In this document: positions 31,169 through 42,770 of the stretch, piece by piece
Numbering within the stretch: position 1 is the first letter of the stretch
Layout of the letters: each line of letters opens with the position of its first letter
Assembly (NCBI GenBank): GCA_031259945.1
Contig: JAIRKU010000014.1
Location: 37,144-101,143, forward strand
Length of the DNA stretch: 64,000 nt
Source: Mycoplasmataceae bacterium
Lineage (GTDB): Bacteria; Bacillota_I; Bacilli_A; Mycoplasmatales; Mycoplasmoidaceae
Reading direction: 5' to 3'
Position numbers and translations under genes: made by a program
Notes under the pieces: model-generated
Seen by the model: only the letters and a program-made list of their open reading frames with translations
Told to the model about the DNA's origin: nothing
The model's database searches: none

Positions 31169-32749
31169 TTATTGCCAAATTAATCTTTGTGAATGTTGGT
31201 GACGAATTTTTGCAATACATAAGTCATTAATAAATGGCAAAGACATGAAAATAATAAAAGCTGCTCAAACAATTATTGAAGCAATAGACCGATCGATAGA
31301 TTGGCCTTTGAACATCCCTCATTTTACAATGGCATCATTTGCGTTGCCTGTAAAGCAACGACCTAAAAATTCATAAAATAAATTATAACCAAATGCAAAA
31401 CCACAACCAATAATAGATATAACTGCAACAATTGGATAAATCTTCATACGCTTTACTTGTACTTTATGTGAATAATGATTGATTAATCCAAACATCACTA
31501 CTGTTGCATAAATAACAAAGAAAAATAACGTTGGTAAATTGGACACACCATCATAGACAGAATCGCTATTTAAAATAATTGTAGGAATCGCCATTAATAA
31601 ACAAACAATAGAGCCAATAGTTAGTCCATACAAGCATCCTGCTCGTAGCGGTTTATTTTTTCCCCATTTTTTGAAAAGGGTTGCCCCCATAATATTTTCA
31701 GAGTCTATTCCAGCTTGGATAGAACGAACGGCTCCAATTGTCATCGCATTAATAGAACCAAATAAAGAAAGCATAATAACACAGCCCACTAATATATTAA
31801 TGGCTGTTTTGACATTTGTACCACCACCACATTTATCCACGGTATATTCAAAAAAAGTATAAACATCTCTTTGTCCTGTTAATAATTGTCCTATGGTAAC
31901 TAATAAATAAATTCCGGCTACAACTGGGATACCAATTAAAATAGCTTTGGGAACTTGCTTCTCAGGTTTTTCCATGCTAACCGCTGCATTACCAATCGTT
32001 AAAAACGAGTCAAAGGTAAACAGTAATGCAGGCAACGAGGCAAATATACCTAAAGATATATCGCTCATTGAACGTGAATCTGATATCTTGGTAGAAGTTG
32101 TGATGTTAGAAGAAGCAGTATTAAAAAACGATTGTTTGAAACCATCCAAAGCACCAAATGTAATTCCTAAAATTCCAATTAAAATTAATGGTGTAAATTT
32201 GCAAACTGTGGCAATTCAGGATATTCCTTTAGCGGCTTTAGTGGAAAAAGTATTGATCATAATAAAAATAACCATAATCGCATATGCCACTAATACAATA
32301 ATATAAGCAGATTGTTGAATAGTTATGGTAATTGAACCATCAGAATTAACTTGTGGATTATTAAATATTAATAATACAGCTTCTCCAGCAAAAAAGGAAG
32401 TATCAACTAATTTAAAAATAAAATAAAAAAGAGGCATAACAATCAAAATAAAACGCCCAACTTTATGGCCACAAATTTTATATGCTCAACCCGCCAACCC
32501 TGAACCATTATGTTTTTTATCACTACTAATGATTTCAGCAAACGCTAAAGCAGTGGTTAAAGTAATGATGATTGCAATAATTCAAGAAACTAATACTCAC
32601 CATCCGTCATCGTTGTTGTTGCCTAAGATACTTTTATTTTTAAAAAAAATACCAATCCCAACAACAGCACTAATTAAAATGGTGACAGAAGAAAATAAAC
32701 CAATTTTTGCTGAACTTTTATTGGAATTATTTTGTTTAAGTGTACTCAT
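31169..32749 (-). CDS. APC-superfamily amino acid permease
   Basis: A 526-residue transporter with about 12 membrane segments. The first segment carries the APC signature GLFSSVTILISAVVGIGIF, and SLPALLFTFDSF with NAAVSMEKPEKQVPKAI matches the segment 6-loop region of the superfamily. Substrate cannot be read from the sequence. Given the threonine dehydratase nearby, import of Thr or another fermentable amino acid is possible but unproven. Trp is often TGA. The gene is divergent from the P-type ATPase. Confidence 0.85.
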
Positions 32750-33006
32750 ATCATATATTTTATTCTAATTGAGCCATTATTAATATTAATAATGGACAAA
32801 AGTTTGATATCTACAACATTAATGTGCAGATTTCCTCATAGATATTTATAATCTTTTTGTATTTTAGAAAGGCAAGATAATTTTATGGACCCTTACACGA
32901 ATAGTTTTCAAGACGAGTGTAATTTAGTGCTTTTCTTTAAGATGTTTTAAATATTTAAATGAAACTCATGATTGTTAACTATCCATGTTAGAAAATAAAT
33001 CTACAT
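32750..33006 (+). promoter_or_regulatory. Long leader region upstream of the Mg2+-type P-ATPase
   Basis: This 257-base gap separates divergent transporter genes. Around 32905-32935, TTACAC pairs with GTGTAA across an 18-base loop; TTTATAATC near 32847 is a plausible -10 box, giving a leader of about 150 bases. Such leaders of mgtA-type genes are often Mg2+-sensing, but I do not find the M-box core. No peptide of convincing quality is seen. Confidence 0.35.
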
Positions 33007-35664
33007 ATGGCTAGAAAACGAAAAACCAAACGTTCGCTTCAAATGCCGAGCGAACTTAATCAAAAATTATTAACAAGTGCTAATATGTCAAACGATGAAA
33101 TATTAGAAACTTTTCATACATCATATGAAGGATTAGATTCAAATGAGTATGAAAAATTAAAAGAACAATATGGTCCTAATAGTATTGGTTCTCGAAAGAA
33201 ACATCAATGATATCATTCTTTCATTGAAGCTGTTTTTAATCCATTTTCTATTATCTTAATAGTGATTGCTATTTTAGACGTAGTAATTCCGTCAATGCGC
33301 AATTGACCATCCTTTGGTATTATTTTAGGTATTTTATTTATTACTTGTTTTGTAAGAATGTTTCAAGAAATTCGTTCCAATAAAGCTAGCGAACGTTTAA
33401 ATGACATGATTGAAACTACGGCAGCAGTGGAGAGGAATGGAATAAAAAAAGAAATTCCGATTGATGAAATTGTTCCTGGTGATATTGTGCACCTAGCTGC
33501 TGGTGACATGGTGCCTGCTGATTTAATGATATTAAATGCTAAAGATCTCTTTATTGCTCAATCTGCTATAACTGGTGAGTCAGAACCTGTTGAAAAAACA
33601 GCTGGATTTAATAAGGATAACAATGTTAAAACATCCCTTGAAGCAAACAATTTATGCTTTATGGGCACATCTGTTTCATCAGGGACTGCTAAAGCCATAG
33701 TTTTAAATACAGGTAATAACACTCTTTTTGGCAGGATTGCTAGATCTATTTTTAAAAAAAGACCTAAGACTAATTTTGACAAAGGAATTCGTAATGTAAG
33801 TCTTTTGCTTTTAATAACGACTGTTATTATGGTTATTATTGTTTTTGCATTACAAGGTGGGCTAGGCATAGGCAGTAATCGTTGGATTACAAGCATTACT
33901 TTTTCTTTGGCACTAGCAGTTGGATTAACGCCTGAATTATTACCAATGATTGTTACAGTCAATTTAGCTAAAGAAGCTTTTCAATTATCCAAACAAAAAA
34001 TAATTGTAAAGAATATTAATTCCATTCAAAGCTTTGGAGCCGTGGATGTGTTGTGCACAGATAAAACGGGAACATTGACAGAGGACCGAATTATTCTTGA
34101 ACATCATTTTAATATTGAAAATAAAGAAGATTCAAGGGTATTAATTTATGGATATTTAAACAGTTATTTTCAAACAGGCTTAAAAAATTTATTAGATTTA
34201 GCTATCATTGAAAAAACTAAACAAATTGGTTTAGATCAAACGGCTAATGAATTTATCAAAATAGATGAAATCCCTTTTGATTTTCAAAGACGTCGCATGT
34301 CAGTTATTATCAAAGATCTAAATGAACGTAATCAACTAATTACTAAAGGAGCCTTAGAAGAAATTTTAACAATTTGTGATTATGCAGAATACAAAGGCAA
34401 GGTGGTGAAAATAACATCAAGATTACGTTCACAAGTACGTAATAATGTTCGCGCTTTAAATGAACAAGGAATGCGTGTTATTGCTATTGCAACTAATTAC
34501 AAACCACTTCCTGTGGATAGGCCATTTAATGTCAAAGACGAAGATGCAATGAAATTAGTGGGATATGTAGCTTTGCTAGACCCACCTAAATTATCGGCTC
34601 GCAAAGCTATTTTGGATTTGCAAAAACGTGGTGTACAAGTAAAAGTATTAACAGGTGACAATGATGCTGTAGCAAAATATGTTTGCAGCCAAGTAGGACT
34701 TAAAGGTAAAAAAATCTTGTTAGGTAGCGAAATTGAAACTATGACTAAAGAACGCTTGCAAAAAAAGGTAATGTCTACAACCATCTTTGCTAAGTTGTCT
34801 CCCGAGCAAAAAGTTATGGTGGTAGAAGCTATTAAAAATAATAAACATGTTGTAGGATTTATGGGAGATGGTATTAATGATGCTGCTGCTATGCGTACAG
34901 CTGATTTAGGGATTTCTGTTGATACAGCAGTCGATGTTGCCAAAGAAAGTGCTGATATTATTTTGTTAGAAAAAGATTTAACTTTCTTGGGTAATGGTTG
35001 TGTTGAAGGACGTAAAACTTATGCTAATATCATCAAATATATCAAAATGACAGTGTCTAGTAATTTTGGCAATATGTTGAGTATGTTGGTAGCTAGTATT
35101 TGATTATCCGCTTATGGGATACTACCAATGCGGCCTGAACAAATATTAATACTTAATTTAATTTACGATTTTGCACAATTGGCTATGCCTTGAGATAATG
35201 TGGATAAAGATTTTGTGAATAAACCACGAAGTTGGAATGCCCGGTCTATTTTACGGTTTATGTTATGTATAGGCCCAATTAGTTCCATATTTGATATAGC
35301 TACCTTTTTAGTTATGTTTTATGTAATGAAATGAAATAATACAGGCATCGAAAATCTATTTCAAACTGGATGATTTTTAGAAAGCTTATTAACTCAAACG
35401 GCTGTTGTTATTATCTTACGTAGCAACAAGTTTCCATTTCATAATACATCACCATCGTTACCAGTTGTTTTATCATTAACAACAATATTATTAATTGGTT
35501 TGATATTTGTATTAACACCTGGGTTTGAGCCTGTTTTTACTCATTTATCAACCGCAAGTTATGCACCAATAATAGGCTATATATTATTGATAGTAGCAGG
35601 TTATATTTTGACAGCACAATTTGCTAAAGTTGGTTATATAAAGTTATTCCATAGTTGATTATAG
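33007..35664 (+). CDS. mgtA: P-type cation ATPase, MgtA-like magnesium importer
   Basis: An 885-residue P3B-type ATPase. The phosphorylation site is Asp352 in CTDKTGTLT; TGES (ITGESEP), KGALEE, MTGDN-like VLTGDND and the hinge GDGIND are present. The helical region VGLTPELLPMIVTVNLA is characteristic of the Mg2+ transporters. C-terminal segments contain RPEQILILNLIYDFAQLAMPWDNVD. It starts MARKRKTKR with a basic tail. trmB starts 2 bases after its TAG. Mg2+ specificity is inferred from family resemblance to MgtA/MgtB. Confidence 0.9.
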
Positions 35665-35666
35665 TC

Positions 35667-36296
35667 ATGGGAAGAATTCGTAAAATAAAAAATGCTGAAA
35701 CATTGATAAAAGATTATCCACAAATTATTTCTACACTTGATAAAAAGAATTTGGCTAACTGTTTAGAGGTAGAAATTGGATCAGGCAAAGGAAACTTTTT
35801 AATAAATAAGGCTATTAATAATCCTACAATTACTTATATAGGTGTTGAACGCGATTCTACTATTTTATTAAAGGCTTTAAGGAAACTTGATTTATTAATT
35901 ACTAAACCTAGTAATTTATTTTTTATTCACGGCGATGTAATTGATATTTGCAAATGATTTAATAGAAATTCTGTTAGTATTTTTTATTTAAATTTTCCTG
36001 ACCCATGGCCTAAAAAAAGACATGAAAAGAAACGCTTAACAAACAACGCTTATTTAAAACTTTACTATGATTTGTTAATAAAAAATGGAACAATCGAATT
36101 CAAAACAGATAATTTAGGTTTATATGAATATTCGTTAGATTCACTAAGGAGTTTCCGTAAATTACAAATTCAATATAAAACCATAGATATGTATAGTGAT
36201 TTAGATAGATTAAAAAATAATATTCAAACTGAATACGAACAAAAATTTGTACATCAAAATATTAAAATTAAAAAAATTGAATTAATTAAGAATTAA
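35667..36296 (+). CDS. trmB: tRNA (guanine46-N7)-methyltransferase
   Basis: A 209-residue SAM methyltransferase. Motifs are LEVEIGSGKGNF (SAM loop), YIGVERD and the signature LNFPDPWPKKRHEKKRL, which binds tRNA and defines TrmB. One Trp is TGA. Start ATG 35667 is two bases after mgtA; a TTG 12 bases earlier is less likely. It is convergent with recR, sharing TTAA at the stops. Confidence 0.95.
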
Positions 36297-36889
36297 TATT
36301 TAGTTTTATTTTCTAAAGCATGTTTGAGTGTCATGTTATCGGCATAATCAAGGGCAGAATTAATTGGCAACCCAAGAGCTAAACGATATACACTGGCTTT
36401 AGAAATCTGGTTAATAATTTTTTTTATAAAAACGGCAGTAGTTTCACCATTAATTGTTCAATTGGTAGCTAAAATTATTTCATCAAAAGTGTGTGACTGT
36501 ATCAAACCCATAAATTTTTTAATAATAGCATGGTCTAAATTAGTTTTAGTTTTTACATCTATCTCGCCTTGTAACACATAATATAGACCGAGATAAGAAT
36601 TGGTTTCTTCGATTTTTTGTAAATCTTCTATAGAAGAAACAACACACAATCTATTTTGTTGACGTGATGGATTAGTACAAATTTCACATAATTCATTTTC
36701 AGTAAAATTATTACATTGTTGGCAAAAGTGAATTTTTTTATGAGCTTCGCTAATCCGATTAATGAAATTAGTGATATATTCTTCATTTTTTAAAATTAAA
36801 AAATAAGCAATTCTTTCAGCTTGTTTTTTACCAACACCTGGTAATGTTTTTAATGCATCAATCAGATATTCAAAATGAAATGGTTTCAT
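36293..36889 (-). CDS. recR: Recombination mediator protein RecR
   Basis: A 198-residue protein of the RecFOR pathway. It has an N-terminal helix-hairpin-helix (LKTLPGVGKKQAERIAYFLI), a Cys4 zinc finger CQQCNNFTENELCEIC, and a Toprim domain with CVVSSIEDLQKIEETNSY. The C-terminus has LALGLPINSALDYAD. It overlaps the ybaB stop by 1 base (TAATG), the classical ybaB-recR pairing. Confidence 0.96.
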
Positions 36890-37197
36890 TAAAACATTCC
36901 TGGCAAGCCGCCCTTAGGCATTGCAGATTGTTGGATGGCATTTTTATCTTCTTGAATAGATTCGTATCCTTGATTAATAGCTTCAGCAATCATTTCTTCC
37001 ATAGTGATTTTATCTTCTGGGTCTACTAAGGCTTGATTGACAACTAACTTAGTTATTTTTCCACTTCCTGTCATATTTACGATAATTGAACCGTTTTTAT
37101 AGTTAAATTCAAATTCTTTTTGTTCAAATTCTTGGATTTTTTTCTCTACTTCACGTTGCACTTTTTGTGCTTGTTGCATCATTTGATTAATATTCAT
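36889..37197 (-). CDS. ybaB: YbaB/EbfC family nucleoid-associated protein
   Basis: A 102-residue DNA-binding protein forming a tweezer-like dimer. It starts MNINQMMQQAQKVQREVEKK and has the beta-rich NGSIIVNMTGSGKITKLVV, typical of the family; length fits. It usually follows dnaX; here it heads the pair with recR directly and dnaX is absent nearby. Function in nucleoid structure is known only broadly. Confidence 0.93.
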   Translation of the reverse strand: MNINQMMQQAQKVQREVEKKIQEFEQKEFEFNYKNGSIIVNMTGSGKITKLVVNQALVDPEDKITMEEMIAEAINQGYESIQEDKNAIQQSAMPKGGLPGMF

Positions 37198-37246
37198 AGT
37201 CTAATGTTTTTTAAATTAAAGTTCATTATATTAAAATTAATGAATT

Positions 37247-39058
37247 ATGAAATCACCTGACACATCAAAATATTCATGAGATCTAGAGAATCTCTTAGAA
37301 GGAGCAACGCTTCAAAAGCTTTACCAAAAGTGATTAGACAAACAAAAACAAATTATTAATCTTTACCCCGCTTTTGATAAAAATTTAAGTAATTTTAAAA
37401 AATGATTAAAGGAAGAAGAGACGTATGAAATTATTTCTAATCGTTTGTGTAATTACGTAAATAACAACTATGAAGAGAATCAAAAAGACTCCAAATGAAT
37501 TGCTTGATCACAAAAAATAAGTAATGATAGTAATAAATTCAATGTATTGTTATCTGACTTTTCCAGACGTGTGGTTAATAATAAAAAACAGATTAATGAA
37601 TATTTAAAAGCTAATAGTATTAGTGAACACCAACGAAGATTTAATTTAATTTTTCAAACCGAACCTCATATTCTTCCTGAGAATGAACAAAAAATATTGT
37701 CCACTATTGGTATCATTAATAGTGGATTTGCCACAATTTTTTCAACTTTAAAAGACACAGAAATCAAATTTAAAGATGCTGTTACTTCCAAAAATAAAAA
37801 AATTCCACTGGAAACAATAACGGATATTATGAAATGTTTAAATCATAAAGATCGATCAGTTCGTAAAAGCACATGAATAAATTTTAATAAAGCTCACCAT
37901 AATTATGAGAATACCTTTACCCAAACACTCTATTACAATTATTTGATGTTAAATACAGTAAGTAAAATACATAAATTTAAAGATTATGTTGACGCCACAG
38001 CTTTCCAAGACGAAATAGATAAGAAATTTATTAATAATTTATATAAGAACACAGAAATTTATAAAACGTCATTTCAGAAATATCGAAAAATTTTTAATGA
38101 ATATTTAAAAAAGCAACTCAATTTAACTTCCTTGGAACCTTGAGATAAAACTGTTCAATTGTCTAAAAAGGATATTAAATTTACCATTGAACAAACCAAA
38201 CAAATTATTTTAGGAGCGCTACAACCTTTAGGTGATGAGTATATTAATGTAGTGAAAGAAGCTTTTAATAAGCGTTGGATTTCATGATTATCTAAGCCAG
38301 GAAAACAACAAGGTGCCTATTCCATTGATGGTACTAAGGGTTTGTTGAAATATTATATTTCAATGAATTTTGACAACACTATTCGATCCGTTTCTACTAT
38401 AGCCCACGAACTAGGCCATTCATTAAATTCGTATTTCATAAATAAAAAACAAAAAATTTATACGAGTGTTTCCATTTTTTATGCTGAAATTTCATCTATC
38501 GTTAATGAAATGTTACTATCATATTATTTGTTAGATCACTATAGTGACGCTGAATTAAAGAAACTAGTATTAGACGAAATGATTAATAATTTTTTTGCAA
38601 CAGTAACTCGTCAAATTATTTTTAGTAATACAGAATATATTTTGAATGAATTTGTTAATAATTCTCAACCGCTTACTAAAGATAGTGTAAAGGATGTTTA
38701 TCATCAAATGATTAATAAGTATCAAGGGATAGATAATGAAATGGAACAAAAGTGAAAAAAGGAACCATATCTTTATTCGCTTTCCACTATTTTAAGGATC
38801 CCTCATTTTTATGCTGGCAATTTTTATGTTTACAAATATGCTGTCGGGCAGATTGTGGCTATTTTAGTTGCAGACAAACTCTATCATAGAGATGCAGATA
38901 TGCTTAATAGATATTTTAATTTTCTATCTAGCGGTTCTTCACGTTCTCCAATCGATACTATTAAATTATTAGGGGTAGATTTAAACGATAGTTCTATTTA
39001 TCAAGAAGTTAAAAAAATCATTGATCAATGAATACTAAAATTTAGTTCTTTAAAATAA
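37247..39058 (+). CDS. pepF: Oligoendopeptidase F (M3 metallopeptidase)
   Basis: A 603-residue zinc peptidase degrading imported peptides. It begins with the PepF-like YSWDLENLLEG, and the catalytic zinc motif HELGH starts at His387. NEFVNNSQ, KWKKEPYLYSLSTILRIPHFYAGNFYVYKYAVGQ region and the C-terminal GSSRSPIDTIKLLGVD are characteristic. About nine TGA Trp codons lie in frame. In mycoplasmas such peptidases supply amino acids. It is convergent with pepP. Confidence 0.93.
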
Positions 39059-39063
39059 TAAAT

Positions 39064-40122
39064 TTAAACTTTTATTGTTTTAGGAGATTTGTGAGTCAAG
39101 ACTTTACAACCAGTTTTGGTAACGATGACAAGATCTTCAATTCTTATACCACCAATTTTTTTATCATAAATACCTGGTTCTATTGTTACTAAACTATTAG
39201 CTGGTAGCGGCTTATCATAGATTTTATTATTACATGGATTTTCGTGGATTAATATTCCAACACCATGACCAACACCGTGGGGGATATCGTAACCATTTCA
39301 TTGTTTTTTAATGACGTTACGACAAATAGTATCTATTTTAATACCGTGTACATTTGCCTTAATGTGTTTGATACCTTCTTGGTTAGATTTTAATACAACA
39401 TCATACATCTTTTGTGCAACTGGCGGTAATTTACCAATACATCAAACTCTTGTAATATCAGAACAATATCCATTATAAACACAACCAGCGTCAACTAAAA
39501 TAATTTCATTTTTTTTTAATTTACGATCACTTGGTGCGCCGTGTATATCAGCTGAATTTTCTCCAAAAGAAACTATTGTAGGGAAAGACAAGCCGGTTGC
39601 ACCCTTTGCTATTACAAATCGACGAAGTTCATCAGCAGCTTCTTTTTCACTAGCACCTATTTTTATTCATTTTTTCAAGTGTTCAATAGCTTCACAAATA
39701 ATATCAGACGACTTTTGTAGTTTTTTTAATTCATCAGCTGTTTTGATGATGCGTAAATCATTTGCATCGATCGGTATTAAATGTGTACTCAGAGGTTTGA
39801 GAAATTTCAAATATTCTTCGTGAGTTACGCCATTCGTTTCAAACAAAGTTTTGTGTAAATCTTGAGATTTACAAAAATTAAATCATGAGTCTATATCTTT
39901 ATATAAATGAGTAGATAACTCTAGATTGTTTTTTTTAATGCTTGCAATATTTCGCTCATCTACTAGAACATGAGCTTTGTTGTTTTTATAAAGAATTAAT
40001 GCAAAATCCGCTACGCTATTTCGTATTAATCAACTTCGGTTGATAGGACTGATTGATATTAAACTATCAGCATCATGCTGCTTAATTAAACTAAATACTT
40101 GTTTTATTTTTTGATTAGTCAT
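39064..40122 (-). CDS. pepP: Xaa-Pro aminopeptidase (M24 metallopeptidase)
   Basis: A 352-residue aminopeptidase. The dinuclear metal ligands are visible: Asp in LVDAGCVY, Asp in YCSDITRVW, His in GVGHGVG, Glu in TIEPGIY and Glu in GIRIEDL. The N-terminal creatinase-like domain spans about 130 residues. Length matches PepQ/PepP of Firmicutes. It starts directly after the rpmG stop (TAAATG, no gap). pepQ is an equally acceptable name. Confidence 0.92.
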
Positions 40123-40284
40123 TTACTTTGCTTTAGTTTCTTTATGTAATGTAATTTTACGGCACTTTTTACAATATTTTTTAAGCTCTAATTTTTCTGG
40201 GGTAGATTTAGGGTTTCTTTTTGTTAAGTAATTAATACTGTGACAAACAGTGCACTCTAATCTTACTTGTCTTTTTACAGGCAT
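40123..40284 (-). CDS. rpmG: 50S ribosomal protein L33, zinc-binding form
   Basis: A 53-residue ribosomal protein beginning MPVKRQVRLECTVC and containing two CxxC pairs (Cys11-Cys14 and Cys38-Cys41), so it is the zinc-containing C+ paralogue. AAGGAG lies 6 bases before the ATG. It is too short for most gene finders but unmistakable. The upstream pair with pepP is likely co-transcribed. Confidence 0.95.
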   Translation of the reverse strand: MPVKRQVRLECTVCHSINYLTKRNPKSTPEKLELKKYCKKCRKITLHKETKAK

Positions 40285-40341
40285 GGTTTCTCCTTATGGT
40301 GTAATAGGTGAATAATTTTAATTTATTTATCTATGAAAAAT

Positions 40342-40360
40342 CCAATTTTAATAAAAACTT
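40342..40360 (+). repeat. 19 bp direct repeat flanking a small membrane-protein gene, copy 1
   Basis: CCAATTTTAATAAAAACTT occurs identically at 40342-40360 and 40755-40773, on both sides of the gene at 40411. In each case a -10-like box (TATAAT at about 40376; TTATATA at about 40784) follows about 17-20 bases later, so the repeats may be duplicated -35 regions. Confidence 0.7.
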
Positions 40361-40383
40361 TTAGAAGGGCCAAATATAATATT

Positions 40384-40413
40384 TAGATAAAAATTATGTA
40401 GATAAAAATTATG
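40384..40413 (+). repeat. 15 bp tandem duplication over a start codon
   Basis: TAGATAAAAATTATG is exactly repeated at 40384-40398 and 40399-40413. The second copy ends with the ATG of the gene at 40411. The first copy also ends in ATG, but the next codon is TAG, so only the second is productive. Confidence 0.8.
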
Positions 40414-40752
40414 ATACCTATTGATGAAAAACTGGAACAAGAGCGTTCCTATGATAAAATCAAAAAAATAAGAACAAAAAATATTCTTAAATCTCGTTGA
40501 GCTAAAAGGCATTTTATTGTTTGTTGGGTAATTTTTATCATTTTTGTAACCATTGGATTAATATTGTTTTTCGAGGGTATAGGCTATAGTAAAGAACCGC
40601 CTAGTCCATTTTCAAACCCTTTCGGTTATATAGGCATGATTTTTTGAGGAATAGGCTTGGCTACTCCAGTTATATACAATATCATCATTCTTGTAGTTGT
40701 TCAAAGACATGTAACACAATCTCTTAAAACGAAAAAGATGGATGTTGACTAA
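40411..40752 (+). CDS. Small membrane protein, unknown function
   Basis: A 113-residue protein with a charged N-terminal third (MIPIDEKLEQERSYDKIKK), then two membrane segments, VCWVIFIIFVTIGLILFF and YIGMIFWGIGLATPVIYNIIILVVV. A loop rich in Pro/Gly connects them (SKEPPSPFSNPFGYIG). It ends in a Lys-rich tail. Two Trp codons are TGA. I recognise no family. It is flanked by 19 bp direct repeats and a tandem duplication spanning its start. Confidence 0.65.
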
Positions 40753-40754
40753 AG

Positions 40755-40773
40755 CCAATTTTAATAAAAAACT
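40755..40773 (+). repeat. 19 bp direct repeat flanking a small membrane-protein gene, copy 2
   Basis: Identical to 40342-40360. It begins two bases after the stop codon of the gene at 40411 and lies upstream of the short frame at 40840, where it could serve as a promoter element. Confidence 0.7.
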
Positions 40774-40839
40774 TGTGATAGATGTTATATATGGACTAAC
40801 AATCTCTTTTTAAATATTTCTATCTATATAGTAATTAGT

Positions 40840-40986
40840 GTGAAAAAGAAAAAACCCGAGACAGCTCAAGAATGAATCAAATACTCAAAAGAGTGAACGC
40901 TTGAGTTACTAAGTTATCGAAATAAAAATAATTATTTAGAAGTTGCTTTTAATTATTATTCAGATCAATTTTTAATAGGCGATTAA
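40840..40986 (+). CDS. Possible 48-residue protein overlapping the end of sufB
   Basis: A GTG-started frame beginning MKKKKPETAQEWIKYSKEW and ending [12 protein letters not shown], closed by TAA at 40984. Two Trp are TGA. The composition looks protein-like and a TATATA box lies about 55 bases upstream behind a repeated -35-like element. However, no Shine-Dalgarno is evident and its last 38 bases lie antisense to sufB. It may be real or chance. Confidence 0.35.
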
Positions 40987-42337
40987 GTTCAACCGCATAT
41001 TCCATTGGCAATTCATCAACAAATGGTTCGATGAAGCCTAAAACTAATAAATGCTTACTAGTTTTATTATCGATTGAACGTGAATTTAAATAAAATAATT
41101 TTTCCTTATCCAGATCAGTTACTTTAGCTTCATGTTTAAGAAAAGAAGAACTATTGGTAATAATTTCAGTTGGAATAGTGTCAGTTTTACTCATTTTATC
41201 TAGAATTAATGTGTCACATTGTACATCAGCATAACTGTTAATGGCGTTTTTGGTAATGTTTATTAATCCACGATAAGTAGCATTACCACCGTTATGCGCA
41301 ATGGATTTAGAAATTATTTGGCTACGTGTATTTTTGCCAATATGAATCATTTTGGCACCAGCATCTTGAATAACATCTTTATGAGCAATAGCGATCGAAA
41401 TACACTTAGCTGAAGCGTTATCTCCTTGTAAAATAGTTGCAGGATATTTCATATTTAATTTACTACCTAAATTACCATCTATTCATTCCATTGTGGCATT
41501 TTTTTTGCAAATGCAGCGTTTAGTCACTAAATTTAGCACATTATCTGATCAATTTTGGATGGTAGAATATCTTGCTTTAGCATTCTTTTCAACAAATACT
41601 TCAACTACAGCCGCATGTAGGTTATTTTTATCATAAATAGGTGCTGTACAACCTTCTGTATAATGAACTTTCGCTCCTTCATCTACAATAATTAATGTTC
41701 GTTCAAATTGGCCAACCGATTTGGTGTTAATTCTAAAGTATGCTTGCAATGGTTTAGATAATTGTATATTTTTAGGAACATAAATAAATGAACCACCAGA
41801 TCAAACGGCTGTATTAAGAGCGGCATATTTATTGTCGGTGTATGGTACTAATTTGCCGAAGTATCTTTTGACTAATTCAGGATGCTCTTGGATTGCTGTT
41901 TCAATATTAGTAAAAATGACCTTTTTGTCTTTTAATTCTTGTACAACTTGATGATATATTGATTCTGAATCGTATTGGTTGTTAGCTCCTGATAAAAATT
42001 TAGCATCAATTTCAGAAACATTTAATTTTTTAAATGTTTGCTTAATTTTTTTTGGTACTTCTTTTCAATCTAAATTACGTTGAATTGGTGAAGCGTAATA
42101 TATGTAATCATTAAAATTAATAAAATCCAATTTTGGACCTCATTTAGGATTTTTTAATTTTAAAAATGTCTTATAGGCTTTCAAACGTATACCTAACATT
42201 CATTTTGGTTCATTTTTCAATTTTGATATTCTTTTAATAACATCAATAGATAATCCTTTTTTAAAAGAAATAAAAGAAGTGTTAGCATCACTAAAACCAT
42301 ATTGATATTCTTTTTGTGATGCTAAATTATTTTTCAT
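40949..42337 (-). CDS. sufB: Fe-S cluster assembly scaffold protein SufB
   Basis: A 462-residue member of the SufBC2D scaffold. It shows [15 protein letters not shown] near residue 45, [21 protein letters not shown] and the C-terminal [21 protein letters not shown] region that includes conserved core residues. Length matches SufB of Firmicutes. It is the last gene of the sufC-sufD-sufS-sufU-sufB operon and overlaps sufU by 11 bases. The frame contains many TGA Trp codons. Confidence 0.96.
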
Positions 42338-42770
42338 TTTTAACTATAGCTGCTTGAATGGCTTGAATACCAACCTTACCGCACTTAATACGATTAAGTT
42401 GTTTATTTAAGTTTTCAAATACATATAGTTCGCCTAATTTTTGTTTGTTATATTTTTTACCATCAATCATTGCCAGATAGTTGTCAATTAACTTATGCGC
42501 TTCGTTTATATTCTTGTTTTTAACCAGATTAGCCATGATATCTGTAGAAGAAGTGGCGATTGCACAACCTATCCCAGAAAATTTAACATCCTTGATTTTA
42601 TTTTTAGAAATTAAAACATAGGCTGTTAAATTATCAATACAGGAAGGAGAGTCGCGACTGGCAATTTTATAATTTTTAATCAACTTATCATTTTCTTCAA
42701 TTTTGGTAGAAGGATGCTCGTAATGATCCAAAATAATTTCGCGACGAATATCTAATTCTTTAGATGACAT
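42327..42770 (-). CDS. sufU: SufU zinc-dependent sulfurtransferase
   Basis: A 147-residue partner of SufS that accepts persulfide sulfur. Conserved cysteines are Cys44 (SPSCIDN), Cys69 (GIGCAIATSS) and Cys130 (RIKC). The glycine of the usual CGD is replaced by Ile here, keeping the zinc-ligand Asp46. ATG 42770 is preferred to a TTG two codons upstream. It overlaps sufS by 11 bases and sufB by 11 bases. It has the length of Bacillus SufU. Confidence 0.94.
   Translation of the reverse strand: MSSKELDIRREIILDHYEHPSTKIEENDKLIKNYKIASRDSPSCIDNLTAYVLISKNKIKDVKFSGIGCAIATSSTDIMANLVKNKNINEAHKLIDNYLAMIDGKKYNKQKLGELYVFENLNKQLNRIKCGKVGIQAIQAAIVKNEK

Noticed and set aside
31833..31841. DnaA-box-like TTATCCACG
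   Set aside because: One mismatch to consensus, single copy, inside the permease coding sequence; no cluster or dnaA nearby, so not an origin.
32750..33006. M-box (ykoK) magnesium riboswitch
   Set aside because: The conserved M-box core sequences are not present by eye.
33558..33962. 134-codon open frame on the minus strand
   Set aside because: Lies fully antisense to the mgtA-type ATPase, which has complete family motifs; its translation has no protein-like features of its own.
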